From positions 124,001 through 188,000 of the forward strand of contig NZ_LR215031.1 in NCBI RefSeq assembly GCF_900660635.1: 64,000 nucleotides of DNA, written 5' to 3'. How positions within the stretch are numbered: the stretch's first letter is position 1; each line of letters opens with the position of its first letter. Shown one piece after another: positions 19,352-30,480 of the stretch. The position numbers and the translations under genes are program-made. This stretch comes from Mycoplasmopsis gallopavonis (lineage in GTDB: Bacteria > Bacillota_I > Bacilli_A > Mycoplasmatales > Metamycoplasmataceae). The notes beneath the pieces were generated by a model. That model was not told where the DNA came from. It did no database searches and saw only the letters and a program-made list of their open reading frames with translations.

Positions 19352-22300
19352 ATGGAAAAACTGAAATTATATAATTGATACGGGGAAGCTTTTGATGCAA
19401 AATTACCAGAAACTAGTAATAATCTCAAAGCTTATAAACATCAAGTTAATAATGTTTTTACCCGTTTATCTGATAACTTAAAAACCCGAAATAATATTGA
19501 TAAAGATTTATTTTTACGAGCTAAAACCAAGATTCAAGATAATTTAAAAAGAGAACTTAATAGTCATCAAGTTGCTTATCAAAATAAAATAAAAGTTTAT
19601 AAAGATTCAATCAAAAAATTATCTTTTGTTAATAAGATTGAATCTTTACTTGAATTTGAATTAAAGAAATTAAAAACTACAAAACGTAATAATAAGAAAT
19701 ATGTTAAAGATTTTATTTATTCACTTGAAAATTCTGGTGATAATTTAAACGATAAACTCGCTAATATTGAGAAATTGGAATCAACAATGAATGCTTCAGA
19801 AGCAAAAATGTTCCAAAAATATTGTTTATTTAATGCACTTTTAACATATCTTAGAAAATTTGATGATTTAGAATTTAATTTTAATAAGCTTAAAAAATAT
19901 CTTGTGAGTGAAGAAATCTCTTTTTTAGAAAAACATCCTGATCCAGGTAAATTTTTACAAGAGTTTTATAGTAAATTAGAAGCTAAAAGACTTAAAATGC
20001 TTGCCGAAAAAGATCGATTAATCAAAAAATACCAACAAACAAAAAAATTACAACATGAGCTTTATCGAAAAGAACGTGCAAATATCATTTTATTAGCTAA
20101 ACAAAAAATTGTGGAGCTTGAAAATGAATTTAATTTAAAAACAGAACAAAATAAATTACGTGCAATTGAATATAAAGATGAAGCTTTATCAAAAATTAAA
20201 TTACATAAAGAAACAATCTTAAAAAACGAAAAACACAATCAAAAGATTGTTCAACAAATTAAACTAAAAGGTTTAAATAGACGAAAAGAACTTCGTCACC
20301 TTTTTGCTCAGTACAAACAAATTCAAATTTTAAAGTTTGAAATTCGCAATATTAAAGACTTTTTGAACTTTTTACAAAAAGAAGGTTTGAAATTCGAACT
20401 TCCAGATTTTGGCATGAATCATCTTTCATATAAAGAGCTTCAAGAAAAGAAAGATAATCTTTTAAAAATTGCAAAATCACTAAAATTTGAAGGTCAAAAA
20501 TTAGTTCTTTATCAAATTGCGATGAAACACTTTTTCTCATGTTTGAATCTCCTTGGAGTGAGAAAAGAAGCCTTAGCACTTTGAAAATCTCAATATTTAG
20601 AACAAATTGCCAAGACCTATCAAAATTATAGTTATGAAGCAGATTTTAAATTTGAACAAGCTAAAGCAAATAAAGATTGATTTATTGACGCTTATAAAAC
20701 TCGGCACAAGTTTTTAGTTGAAAAAATTCAAGCTCAAACAGAATTAGCAATTTTAAAACAAAATGGCGAAATTGATCAAGAAAAGAAATTTGCAAAAGCT
20801 GAATTTGATCGTATTTCGAAAGAATATCAAGCAAATTTAAATAGCTTGCAAGCAAAAATCAAAGCAAAAGAAATTTCAAAACAAGCCTTTGCTAATAAGA
20901 AAATTGAATATAAAATCAAGGCTAAAGAAGCCAAGTATACAGTTAAATTACAATCAAAAGTTTTACGTAATAAAAGCATTTTACGAACATTATTTATTCG
21001 TAAATCAAATGAGCAAAAAATTAATAAGAAAATCTACGAAAGTAAAATTAATGAAGCTCAAAAAACTATTCCAGTTGAAACTTTTAGAAACATAAAGTTT
21101 CTAGCAAGTTTTATGGGATTAGTTTTACCTGGTTTACCAGAATTAGTTCTTTTTAAACAATATGCTAAAGGAATTTTAATGGTTCTCTTTTCAATTTTAG
21201 TATGAAGTGCTTTTGTGCCATTTGCACTTGGAGCTTATTGAGGTAAAATGGATGGTATTTTTGGATTTAGTGATTTAGGATACCATAAATTTGTTACAGA
21301 ACCTGGTTCATTCCCTGATGCACGGTACTATCTTTTTGGTGGTGTTGTGTCAGTTATTGTTTTAATTATTTCAATCATTTATTTGGTTGTATCGTCAATT
21401 GGTGCATATAGGGTTGCTAAAAGCCTTTATCAAGGCTCAAGACCAAGTAGATGAAGCCATACCAAAAGATGAATGCAAACTTCTGGATTCCCATGAATGA
21501 TTTCAATTTTTGGTTGAGTGCTTATGGTCTTTATTGTTGTTTCTCCAGTTGTAACTTCAATTTTACTTTCATTTACTAATTTTGGTTTCAACCACCAAGC
21601 ACCAACTCAATCAGTGAGTTGAGTTGGTTTACAACAATGAGGAAAATGATGAATTTTTAGAAATGCAAACTTATTAAGTTCAATTGGAAATGTTATGACT
21701 TGAACTTTAATTTGAACATTTGCTTCAACAGTTTTACCTATTTGTTTAGGAATCTTAATTGCTATTTTAACTAATAATTCAAGACTTAAAGGTAAGAAAT
21801 TCTTTAGATTAATTTTTATTCTACCATGAGCAATTCCAGCCTTTGTAACTCTTGGATTTATCAAGAATATGTTTGCTTCTGGTGAAACAGGTTTAATTAA
21901 CTTTATTTTAGGTAAACTTTTTGGAATGAATCCTCGCTCATGATTGCAAGAAATTGGAACAGCTAGAATTTTAGTAATTCTTGTTCAAACTTGAATTGGA
22001 TACGCTTGAATTTTTATGCTAGTAACAGGTAATTTACAATCAATACCAAAAGATATTTATGAAGCTGGTTCTGTTGATGGAGCGAAAGGTAAACATCTTT
22101 TCTGATATCTTACTTTACCTTCACTTTTACTTGCAATTGCTCCGATGTTAATTGGACAATTTGTGGCTGCCTTTAATAATTTCACAACAATTTCTATTTT
22201 CACAGGTGGTGGACCTTCATATGCTTACTCAACAACATTTGGAGAAGCCTCAACTGATATCATTATTTCATGAGTTTATAAATTAACTAATGGAACTGTC

Positions 22301-22411
22301 AAAATTGACGGTAACCAAGCTTTCGGAGCTGCACTTGCTACTCTTGCTTCATTATTTAGCATTGGACTTGCGGCCAGAGGGTTTATTAAATCAATGTCAA
22401 GGAGGGATTAA
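19352..22411 (+). CDS. MalF-like ABC permease with giant N-terminal coiled-coil extension
   Basis: Encodes 1,019 residues. Residues about 20-570 are Lys/Glu/Gln-rich and look coiled-coil; residues about 580-700 hold three or so helices (VLPGLPELVLFKQYAKG). The C-terminal 300 residues are a standard sugar-transport inner-membrane permease: SPVVTSILLSFTNF, then the EAA loop EAGSVDGAKGKHLFWYLTLP near residue 910. Ordinary MalF/UgpA proteins have 290-510 residues. The frame is continuous with TGA as Trp, so the fusion is real in this sequence. The next permease gene overlaps its stop (TAATG). The extension most likely sits in the cytoplasm. Confidence 0.85.
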
Positions 22412-23358
22412 TGATGTTTAAGAACAATTTTTATCAACGCACTTTCGATAATGTCAAAATTTCACAAAAGCGTTTAGAACCTAAGCGTTTAAAATTTAAT
22501 GAATCAGATTCAAAACCTCCGACACCACTTGAAATGATTTGATTATTTTTCAATTATTTTATTTTGATTGTATGATCTTTAATCATTCTTTTTCCGATTA
22601 TTTCGTTAATTGTGTCTTCATTTAACACTTCAAACCCACGGTTTGTAACAGTAACACCATTTAAATTTGGATTTGACAATTTAAATTACTTATTTAATAG
22701 TCCGCAAAGTTTATTTACCACATGATACGGTAATACACTTTATATAGCGATTTTAACTTCTTTAATTTCAACTGTAACAGTTGCACTTAATGCTTATGCT
22801 TATTCAAGATTTAAATTTGCTGGTTCAAAATACTCATTAACTGTAATTATGCTTGTTCAAATGATACCTGCAACTTCTTCACTTATTGTTCTTTATATTC
22901 TTGTGACAATGGGTGGAGAAGCAGGAATTCCACCAGTGACTATGCTTGTGATTATTTATGCAGGTGGAGCAATTGCAGGAAACACTTTTATGGTCAAAAG
23001 TTATTTAGATACAGTTAGTGCAGAACTTGATGATTCAGCGAAAGTGGATGGATGTAATAACTGAGGACTCTTTTTCAAAATTTTAGTACCAGTAATTAGA
23101 CCAGCTTTAGTTATGGTGGCTCTTTGATCATTTTTAATTCCATTTACTGATGTTATCTTGCCACAATTTGTTCTAGTTTCCGATGATACTAGAACACTAG
23201 CTGTTGGGCTACAAAAATTCTTAAATAATCAACAAGATGTTCAAGCTGGTGCTTATACCATGGGAACATTATTAGCTTCAATTCCAGCCTTTATTCTCTT
23301 TATGTATCTACAAAGATACATTGTTGGTGGACTTAGTGATGGAGCGGTGAAAGGATAA
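22411..23358 (+). CDS. MalG-like ABC sugar permease
   Basis: Encodes 315 residues with about six helices. FILIVWSLIILFPIISLIVSSF and NTLYIAILTSLISTVTVALNA are typical of the MalG/UgpE family. The EAA loop is reduced to ELDDSAKVDGCNNWGLFFKI, with DD in place of EA. It pairs with the upstream MalF-like permease to form the pore. The first ATG overlaps the preceding stop; a second Met codon follows immediately and an AGGAGGGA site sits just upstream. The msmK-like gene begins 2 bases after its stop. Confidence 0.9.
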
Positions 23359-23360
23359 AT

Positions 23361-24575
23361 ATGTTTAAAAAGAATAAACACAAAGAGCTTGTTAATCAAG
23401 AAGATCAAGCGATTATTCAAGATTTTGAAACTTTGGATATTGAAAGCATGATTCAAGAAGTTGGAGAAATTAGCAATACTGCAAATGGTGCTCATATTCA
23501 ACTTGTTAATGTTTCTAAAAAATATGAAGGAAATGAAAAGTACACTTTAAAAGATATTAATTTAGAAATTAAACCTGGAACTTTTTGTATTTTTCTCGGA
23601 CCTTCTGGATGTGGTAAAACAACTTTATTGAGAATGATTGCCGGATTAAACTCTATTACTAAGGGAGATTTACTTTTTAACTCAAAAAGATATAACAACC
23701 TTCTACCAAATGAGAGAAATATTGCAATGGTCTTTCAATCTTATGCACTTTATCCACACATGAATGTTTATAACAATATTTCTTTTGGATTAAAAATTGC
23801 CAAAGAAAGAAAAGATATCATCGATCGTAGAGTTAAAGATGTTGCTAAGATTTTAAAAATTGACGAATATTTATATCGTAAACCTAAAGATCTTTCTGGT
23901 GGACAAAGACAAAGGGTCGCAATTGGTCGAGCTATCGCTCGTAAACCGCTTGTTTTCTTAATGGATGAACCACTTTCAAACCTTGATGCAAAATTAAGAG
24001 AAAGTATGCGTAGAGAAATTGTCAATATTCACCGTATGCTTAATACAACTAGTATTTATGTTACTCATGATCAACTTGAAGCGATGACCATGGGAAATCA
24101 AATTGTAGTCTTTAATGATGGACAAATCCAACAAAGTGGAACAGGGAGAGAACTTTATTTTAAACCCGCAAATATTTTTGTCGCTAAATTCATTGGTTCA
24201 CCAACTATGAATACTTTTGATGCGAAGTTTTCAGATGGTAAAATCGTTTCAAATGATCAAGATATTCATTTACCATTAAGTGATTTAGAAGTTCAAGCTA
24301 AATTAAAAGAAAATCAAGATTTAGTAGTTGGTTTTAGAAGTGAAGATATTTTAATTCATACTGAGCCTGGTAAAAATCGAATTAAAGGAAAAATTGCTAA
24401 CATTGAATTAATCGGGAAAGACCAATTAGTAGCGGTTAAAGTAAATAAAGAAATTGAATTTATTGTCAATGCATCAAATAATGTCGAATATGAACTTTAT
24501 TCATATGTTTATTTAGAATTTGTTGAATCAAGAATTCATATCTTTGACAAAACTACAACAAATCGAGTGAACTAA
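23361..24575 (+). CDS. MsmK/MalK-like ABC transporter ATPase
   Basis: Encodes 404 residues. A 45-residue acidic leader is followed by the nucleotide-binding domain. Walker A is GPSGCGKTT near residue 80, the Q-loop FQSYALYPHM, the signature LSGGQRQR near 178 and Walker B VFLMDEPLSNLDAKLR near 199. A C-terminal TOBE/OB regulatory domain (DLVVGFRSEDILIH) marks the carbohydrate-uptake CUT1 class. It powers the two permeases encoded just upstream. The stop overlaps the next start (TAATG). The acidic leader is unusual for MsmK. Confidence 0.95.
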   Translation: MFKKNKHKELVNQEDQAIIQDFETLDIESMIQEVGEISNTANGAHIQLVNVSKKYEGNEKYTLKDINLEIKPGTFCIFLGPSGCGKTTLLRMIAGLNSITKGDLLFNSKRYNNLLPNERNIAMVFQSYALYPHMNVYNNISFGLKIAKERKDIIDRRVKDVAKILKIDEYLYRKPKDLSGGQRQRVAIGRAIARKPLVFLMDEPLSNLDAKLRESMRREIVNIHRMLNTTSIYVTHDQLEAMTMGNQIVVFNDGQIQQSGTGRELYFKPANIFVAKFIGSPTMNTFDAKFSDGKIVSNDQDIHLPLSDLEVQAKLKENQDLVVGFRSEDILIHTEPGKNRIKGKIANIELIGKDQLVAVKVNKEIEFIVNASNNVEYELYSYVYLEFVESRIHIFDKTTTNRVN

Positions 24576-25261
24576 TGTTTTCAGATTTAAAATTAAAAAT
24601 CAAGCAATTTAATGCTTCACAAAATTATTTAGCACGCAAAATTTTGTTAGTTAGTTTAGCTCTTGTTTTTACATTTCTCTTTGTCATCATGATTAGTGAA
24701 TCTGTTTATTTTAAACAATATATTAAACTTGATGCTGCAATTTTAAAAGCGAAATTAAACAAAACAGAAATTGATTTAAATCAACTTTCACCAGCTTACG
24801 CTTTACAAAAAGTTTATTACACACTAGCTAGTTTAATTTTAGTTGCACTGACAATTGGTTTTATCTTTAATCTTGTAATTTTAATTTTCTTATTTACTAA
24901 TAAGTATAATGGAGATAAATATTTTAGATTCTTATACTACTCTACCTCAATTAGTTTTATTTTACTTTTCTTCTTAATTTCACTTCAACCAGAAAAAACT
25001 TATATTACAGATCGAAGAGTTGAAGTTATGGATGGAATGTCGATTACTATTAATGAAAAGATTTTAGTCAATGAAATTAGTTATAAATGATTTTGAGTAG
25101 CTCTTGCTCTTGCTTTTCTTGGTTTAATTCTTAGCATTGTTGCAAAAACCAAATTAGGATATCTTAAAAACTCTATTTTCCTTGCAAGAAAAATAGATGA
25201 TACAAATTCTTTAAAACAAAAAATTAGAGAGATAGAAGAAGGAAGAGTGGCAAGCAACTAA
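24575..25261 (+). CDS. Four-helix membrane protein, last gene of the sugar-transport operon
   Basis: Encodes 228 residues with hydrophobic helices at about 22-45, 68-96, 108-130 and 172-193, and a charged tail (KIREIEEGRVASN). The loop after helix 1 is about 40 residues. No family was recognised. The number and spacing of helices resemble the protein at 18828, so the two may be paralogous or analogous accessory subunits bracketing the transporter. It is joined to the ATPase gene by TAATG and followed by a hairpin terminator. Confidence 0.6.
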
Positions 25262-25297
25262 AAATCTTTTTGTTAATTCTAGATTAACATAGAAAAA

Positions 25298-25335
25298 TTA
25301 GACACTAAACAAATTTTTGTTAAGTGTCTTTTTTG
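25298..25335 (+). terminator. Intrinsic terminator of the sugar-transport operon
   Basis: The stem AGACACTAAACAA/TTGTTAAGTGTCT has one mismatch and is followed by T6. Both arms match parts of the right end of insertion sequence C (TTAGACACT and GTTAAGTGTCT), which may be chance or may record an IS-derived terminator. Confidence 0.75.
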
Positions 25336-25411
25336 TTTTCATTTAGTTTAATTAAAATATTTATTTTTTTATTCAATCTTTTTTATAATTACTTTAAAGG
25401 AGAATATAAAC

Positions 25412-27016
25412 ATGATTAGAAAATATAAAAAAATTTTAATTTGAAGTTTAATTACAGTAACAACATCCGCTTCACTTGCTACTTTGACTTATTATATTTA
25501 TGGAGATAAAAATCAAACATATGAAATTGAAGCTCCAAAATCAATTTCACATTTGAATAAATTAAAACTAAAAAAACAAGAATTTATTGATAAGAAAAAT
25601 GAAATTTTAGAAAAACACTTGTTTAAAAGTGATGAAAAATTTATTTTTTATGATTGAAAAAAAATTAAGAACATAGAATTTAATTATTATTTAGTAAATC
25701 TTTATCGCAGAAGTAATTTTAAAAATTTGAGATTTAAAAATCAACTTTCAAATATTTTTAAATTAGATAAAATTAGTGATTTACCTCTTGTAATTTTTGA
25801 TAATTATTTATATTCAATTGCTTTAGAACCTAATTTAGAAAATGAAGAATGAAAAGAAAAAATTAAAAATTATTTAAAGAAATTTTGAAATAAAAAATTA
25901 AATTATTTATATGACAAGAAATTAGATTCGTTTGGAATTACTGCTTTTGCAGATATTAATATTAAAATTTATTCAGCACTAAAAGAAATCGGTTTAAGTT
26001 CAATTCTTTCGGAATTAGATTTTTCGAATCAATTAATTTCTTTGAAAAAAGCACTGGAAGATAAAGTTAATGAAAATGAAAATTTATCTTTAAATAAAGA
26101 TTATTTACTAAAAATATTAAAAATTAAACAAATTCTTAATGAAGATCTTACTAATGATGAAAAAACATTTTTAATAAATTTCAAAAATGATATTGAAAAT
26201 GAAATTATTACTAGTTATGATTTTGATTTAGCAACAATGGAGTATATATGATCAGTTTATGAACTTTTAAATCATTATTCAGTGGAAAATAACATTTTTT
26301 CTTCAATTGAAAATAATTCATTTTTTCAAGAAGATAAAATTAAACAAGATAAATATATGTTTTTATTTTTGAATTCAACATTTTGAATCAATAAGTTTAA
26401 TTTATGAGAAGAAAATAAAAAATTAACTTATTTACAACAAAATTTAGATTCAATTGACTTTTATTACAATCTAGATTCTTTTATTGCGTACTCTTATTCT
26501 TTATTTTTGCCTTTTGATCAGAATATTGCACTAAGTTTTATTAAGTATTTATTTTCCTCATTTAGAGAAACTCAACAAGCTTTAAGTTTCAAAAATTTAC
26601 TAAATATTTATTTTGCTTTAAAAATTTTAAATGAAAATGATCTTAAAATTTCTAATGATATCATTGATAGAATTAATAATCTTTTATTAAATAATTTGAA
26701 TATTTCAGAAAGTTATGAAACTTTAATAATTCTTGGTTGTTTATTTCAAATTAAACACTATGACATCAAGAAAAAAATAATAGTTCCTATCAAAAAGGTT
26801 GCAGAAACAAAACAACTTATTAATAATTTAAAACAAATTTCTAATATTGATTTAGCAATCATTTTTAAAGACCTTTCTTATTTCTTAGATTTGAAAATTA
26901 ATTGAGAAAATATTTTAAAAAATGATGATTTTAGAAATTTATATTATTTTCTTTTTGATATAATACCAAATGAAAATAAAAAACAAGAATATAGTCAAGA
27001 AACTAAATCAGGATAA
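25412..27016 (+). CDS. Hypothetical exported or membrane-anchored protein, 3' end altered by insertion sequence C
   Basis: Encodes 534 residues. The N-terminus MIRKYKKILIWSLITVTTSA then SLATLTYYIYG is a basic segment plus one hydrophobic helix, so it is exported or anchored; no lipobox Cys is present. The rest is Asn/Lys/Leu/Phe-rich and mainly helical, with no motif I recognise. TATAAT near 25384 and AAAGGAG give it its own promoter and RBS. The last two codons (SG) and the stop lie at the first bases of insertion sequence C, so the native C-terminus is probably lost or shortened. Many TGA codons are read as Trp. Confidence 0.6.
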
Positions 27017-27147
27017 AAAAATTAGACACATTCCAAAAAGAAAGGAGCGTGTCTTTTTTATGCGTTTAAAACAATTTACAAAAGAACAAAAATTAAAATA
27101 TATCCACATTTACCAAAAAGAAGGTTTTGAAATAGCGATTATAACTT
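27004..27147 (+). repeat. 144-bp tandem duplication of the left end of element C
   Basis: Starting at TAAATC, 144 bases including flank, terminal repeat and first transposase codons (MRLKQFTKEQKLKY) are repeated from 27148, where the second copy is itself split by element A. The copies differ at few positions (for example GGAGC versus GGAGT). Because the flanking TAAATC is repeated too, this looks like a duplication after insertion rather than two insertions. Confidence 0.8.
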
Positions 27148-27188
27148 TAAATCAGGATAAAAAAATTAGACACATTCCAAAAAGAAAG

Positions 27189-28512
27189 TAAACTGGGACA
27201 CGAAAAGTGGACAAAAAGTTTAATTTACTAAAACACCTCAACACTCTTGAGGTGTTTTTCAATTTAATACTGATTGAATTCTTTCGTTGTTGTATCAAAA
27301 CACAAAATCATCAATCAGTGATTTTAATTCATTAAAAGTTATTTTTGTAATATCGATTAATTTTAAACATTCTGATTTTAAAATTGAAAAGAAATATTCT
27401 GCTTCTCTATTATCTAAAGAATTTCCTACTCTACCCATTGATACAACACCATTGTTTTTCTGAATTAAATCTACATAAGTTTTTGAAGAATATTGGAAAC
27501 CATGATCAGAATGAGCTATTCATTTTTTATCCATTTTGATTTTAGACATATGTTCCATTACTAGTTCTAAATCATTTCTTTTTGAAAGATTATAATTAAC
27601 AACAAATTTGCTTTTGTGATCAATCGCAACAGATAAAAATACAAAATTGTTTAAGCAATCTTTTGGTGCAGAAATATAAGTAACATCAGTGGCAATTATT
27701 TGGTTTGTCTCTCCGTGATAATCACGATTAACAAGATCTATAAATTTTACGTTTGTGTTCTTTTGTTCTCTATCTATTTTCTTTCTTCTGATTAAACAAA
27801 ATAAGTTTAATCTTCTCATCGCTCTACCAATAGTCCTATAATTTAGATCTATTTGGAATTTTGTTCTAATATAACTTTCCAATCTTTTTCTACCAAACAA
27901 ACCCTTATTTTTCTTAAATGACTTAATTATTAATTCATCATATTTAGTATTTACAGATTTTTTTCTTGTTTGCTGCTCTTTAGTTTTTAGATTGTGAATT
28001 GTTGACTTAGATTTATTAAAGCATAGGCCCAATTTTCTTGTAGAAAGTGAAGATTTCTTAATTTTAGAAATATCAACTTCAATATTATTTCTATCAAAAG
28101 AGTCTTTATAAATTTCTAAAATTTCAATCAATTGTTCCTTAGGCATTTTTTCTCATTCCTTTTTTACAATTTCAATAGGAGTAATTTTTTGCCTTTTTGG
28201 TCTACCTGACCCTTTACCTTTTTTAGATGATTTACCTGTTTGCGATTCTATATTTATCATTCCTAAATTATATCTGTTATACTTGAAGACAAAATATTTT
28301 TTAGCCTCATTGAATTTTCTATCAAAAAAACTAAAACCTCTGATTGAATAATATTTAAGTTCAAAATCATTTTTTGATATCAAATTATTTTTGTAATCTT
28401 CATAACTACCGAATAGTTCTAATCATTCATGTGCCTTTAATTGTCTCATAATACCTCCTAAATATATAAAAACACGAAATATGGTTGTGTCCATATTTCG
28501 TGTCCTAGTTTA
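27189..28512 (-). mobile_element. IS3-family element A, copy 2 (intact)
   Basis: The element is 1,324 bp with terminal repeats TAAACTGGGACACG and TAAACTAGGACACG (complement). It is flanked by a 3-bp direct repeat AAG (27186-27188 and 28513-28515), as expected for an IS3-family insertion. It lies within the left end of element C. Copy 1 is at 5266-7935. Confidence 0.93.
27220..28449 (-). CDS. IS3-family (IS150 group) transposase of element A
   Basis: Encodes 409 residues in one frame when TGA is Trp. It starts MRQLKAHEW behind AGGAGGTATT and ends TPQECWGVLVN. It has an N-terminal helix-turn-helix region, a GSGRPKRQ basic stretch, and the DDE core ATDVTYIS, HSDHGFQYS and GNSLDNREAEYFF. It is almost identical to the copy at 5329; one difference noticed is TNQ here against TSQ there after YHGE. 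The complete core and clean target duplication suggest recent movement. It inserts element A by the IS3 copy-out pathway. Confidence 0.93.
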
Positions 28513-28530
28513 AAGGAGTGTGTCTTTTTT

Positions 28531-29805
28531 ATGCGTTTAAAACAATTTACAAAAGAACAAAAATTAAAATATATCCACATTTACCAAAAAGAAGGTTTTG
28601 AAATAGCGATTATAACTTTTGTTGAAGATTTTTGAGAAAGATATCAAATCATAAAACAAAGAAAAGAGGGTAAGCATGAAAATCCTTATAGAAGAGCGAA
28701 AGCTTTATTAAAGAGTTGGATAAAAATATATAATTCTAACATGAATAATTTAGAAAGTAAATCAGGTAAAAGTAAAAAACCTAACTCAGGAAGAAGAAAA
28801 AGAGTTAGCATCAATGAATTGTGTGAGGAAGATAGAGATCTTTATCAGGATATTATGGAAGAAATTTTGGAAGAAAGAGGAATAAAACAACAAGAAATTT
28901 TTGAAAAAATTAGAAAAAGAAAAGAAGAAAAAAGTAAACAATTTAGAAATATTTCAAAAATTTCATTAGTTTTGAAATTAAATCGAACTTCTTTTTATTA
29001 CTCTTATTCTAAGAAAGAAAAAATTGACAAAAAGAAATATATTGATCATGAATTAATTAATTGAATTAATTTAGAAGCTAAAAATTCTAATTTTGTTATA
29101 GGAAGAGATAAACTTTATCAAAAATACTTATTAACGCACCAAAAAAGAATTTCTTCATATTTATTTAGACTAAATTATGAATTTAATCAATATAAATCAA
29201 GAGCATATCAAAAGAAAAAATCAAAGAAAAACAAAGAGGTAAAATTCTCTAGAATCTGAGCATCAGATTTAGTTCAAGGAAATTTTAAATCAAATTATTT
29301 TGGTGAAAAATTACATGCAGATATTAAATTTATTAAAACAAAAGAAGGAATGAGATTTCTTCATGTTATCACCGAAACTTTTAGTAACACTGTTTTAAAT
29401 TGAACTTTATCGGATATAAGAGATTCTGCATCTACTATAAAGCTTGTTCAAGATACTCTTGATAAACATCAAATCAAACCTACTATTTTTCATTCAGATC
29501 ACGGAATTGAATATGCAAATTTTGCCTTTTCTAAATTTTTAAAAAATGTAAATACTAAACAATCAATGTCTCCAAAAGGTAATTCATTAGCAAATAGACC
29601 TTCCGAATTTATTTTTGCATTAATTCAAAGAGAATTATTAGATTTTTATGAAACTGATAAAATGTTAGATAGCGAAGTGAATTCGATCATATCTAAATAT
29701 TTTTCTTGATATAACTTCGAAAGACCTCAATCAAATTTAAATTGAAAAACGCCGCATGGTTTTTTAACACATGCGACGTTAAGTGTCTAATTTATTTATC
29801 CTAAT
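28531..29805 (+). CDS. IS3-family transposase of element C
   Basis: Encodes about 424 residues starting MRLKQFTKEQ. The basic segment SGRRKRVS separates the N-terminal region from a DDE core with LHADIKFI (first D), FHSDHGIEYA (second D) and GNSLANRPSEFIF (E). Relative to the copy at 63484 it has one extra T in the run near 29758-29766, which shifts the last codons, so it ends FNTCDVKCLIYLS rather than STHATLSV. The shift lies after the catalytic core. Element A lies just upstream of the start codon and may have replaced or altered its promoter. Confidence 0.88.
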
Positions 29806-29895
29806 ATATATTTTCATTTTATGTTTTTTTTTTTTTTTGAAGGGAAAAACATGACTAGTCAAATCAAAAAATTTTTAAAAATAAATAAAAAATTT

Positions 29896-29929
29896 TTGGA
29901 CTTTTTTAAAAAATAATGTATCATATTAT
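29896..29929 (+). promoter_or_regulatory. Promoter of 5S rRNA
   Basis: TTGGAC (29896-29901) and TATCAT (29919-29924) are separated by 17 bases and lie just upstream of the mature 5S start near 29931. Confidence 0.6.
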
Positions 29930-29930
29930 C

Positions 29931-30029
29931 AGTGGTTATAGCAAAGGGGATCACCTGAATCCATTCCGAACTCAGTAGTTAAGCCCTTTAGTGCCGACGA
30001 TAGCCGAAAGGTGAAAATAGGGAGCTGCT
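29931..30029 (+). rRNA. rrf: 5S ribosomal RNA
   Basis: The core CACCTGAATCCATTCCGAA, CTCAGTAGTTAAG and GTGCCGACGATAG are the conserved helix II/III and loop sequences of bacterial 5S rRNA. The ends AGTGG and GCTGCT pair as helix I. It stands alone, with no 16S or 23S gene nearby, which is common in mycoplasmas. A T-run after helix I may end transcription. Ends are estimated from pairing. Confidence 0.93.
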
Positions 30030-30058
30030 ATTTTTTTTATTCTTTTTTTGAAAATAAT

Positions 30059-30088
30059 AATGCACTAAATTAAAAAGTGCATTTTTTT
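30059..30088 (+). terminator. Intrinsic terminator downstream of 5S rRNA
   Basis: TGCACT (30061-30066) pairs with AGTGCA (30076-30081) and is followed by T7. Confidence 0.75.
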
Positions 30089-30146
30089 ATCTTTTTTTAT
30101 TGAAAAATTAACTTTTTACTTTATAATTAAATTACAAGGAGATAAA

Positions 30147-30452
30147 ATGTTAAAAGATGTAACTAAAAAAGAATTATTAGAAAATTTAGGTAAAGGTCTT
30201 CAATTGGTTGTGTTTTACGCAGATTGATGCGGGCCATGTAGAATGTTCAAGGGTTCATTAGAAGAACTTAGCGAAAAAGATGGTGTTTCAATTTTTAGAG
30301 TAAATATTGATAATGAAAGAGAACTTGCAATTGAACATAATGTTAGTTCAATTCCTTATATGGTTGTTTATTTTGATGGAAAACCTGTTAAAACATCACT
30401 TGGTTATAAACCTTATGAAGCTTTAAAAGAAGAATTAGCAGCTTATTTATAA
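30147..30452 (+). CDS. trxA: Thioredoxin
   Basis: Encodes 101 residues, the standard size. VVFYADWCGPCRMF near residues 25-38 has the redox-active CGPC motif, with the Trp before it encoded by TGA. SSIPYMVVYFDGK carries the cis-Pro. It reduces protein disulfides in the cytoplasm. AAGGAG precedes the ATG. Its terminator hairpin, just downstream, has been split by insertion sequence D in the loop. Confidence 0.96.
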
Positions 30453-30463
30453 GAAACAAAAAA

Positions 30464-30480
30464 TAAAAATCCACAAATTA
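30464..30480 (+). terminator. Left arm of the trxA terminator, separated by element D
   Basis: AATCCACA here is the complement of TGTGGATT at 31753-31760, followed by T-rich sequence. Removing element D and one ATTA restores AATCCACAAATTATGTGGATTTTTT, a normal intrinsic terminator with a short loop. Confidence 0.8.

Larger units (their letters stand above)
27010..29802 (+). mobile_element. IS3-family element C, with duplicated left end and nested element A
   Basis: The left end AGGATAAAAAAATTAGACAC occurs twice, at 27010 and 27154. The right end ...GTGTCTAATTTATTTATCCT is its imperfect complement. Without the nested 1.32-kb element A (27189-28512), the second left end plus body gives about 1.32 kb. 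Just inside the left end is a hairpin (GACAC..TCC/GGA..GTGTC). No clear target duplication flanks the whole unit. A second copy begins at 63473. Confidence 0.85.

Noticed and set aside
29931-30029. Part of a full rRNA operon
   Set aside because: No 16S or 23S sequence is seen within several kb on either side; the 5S gene has its own promoter and terminator.
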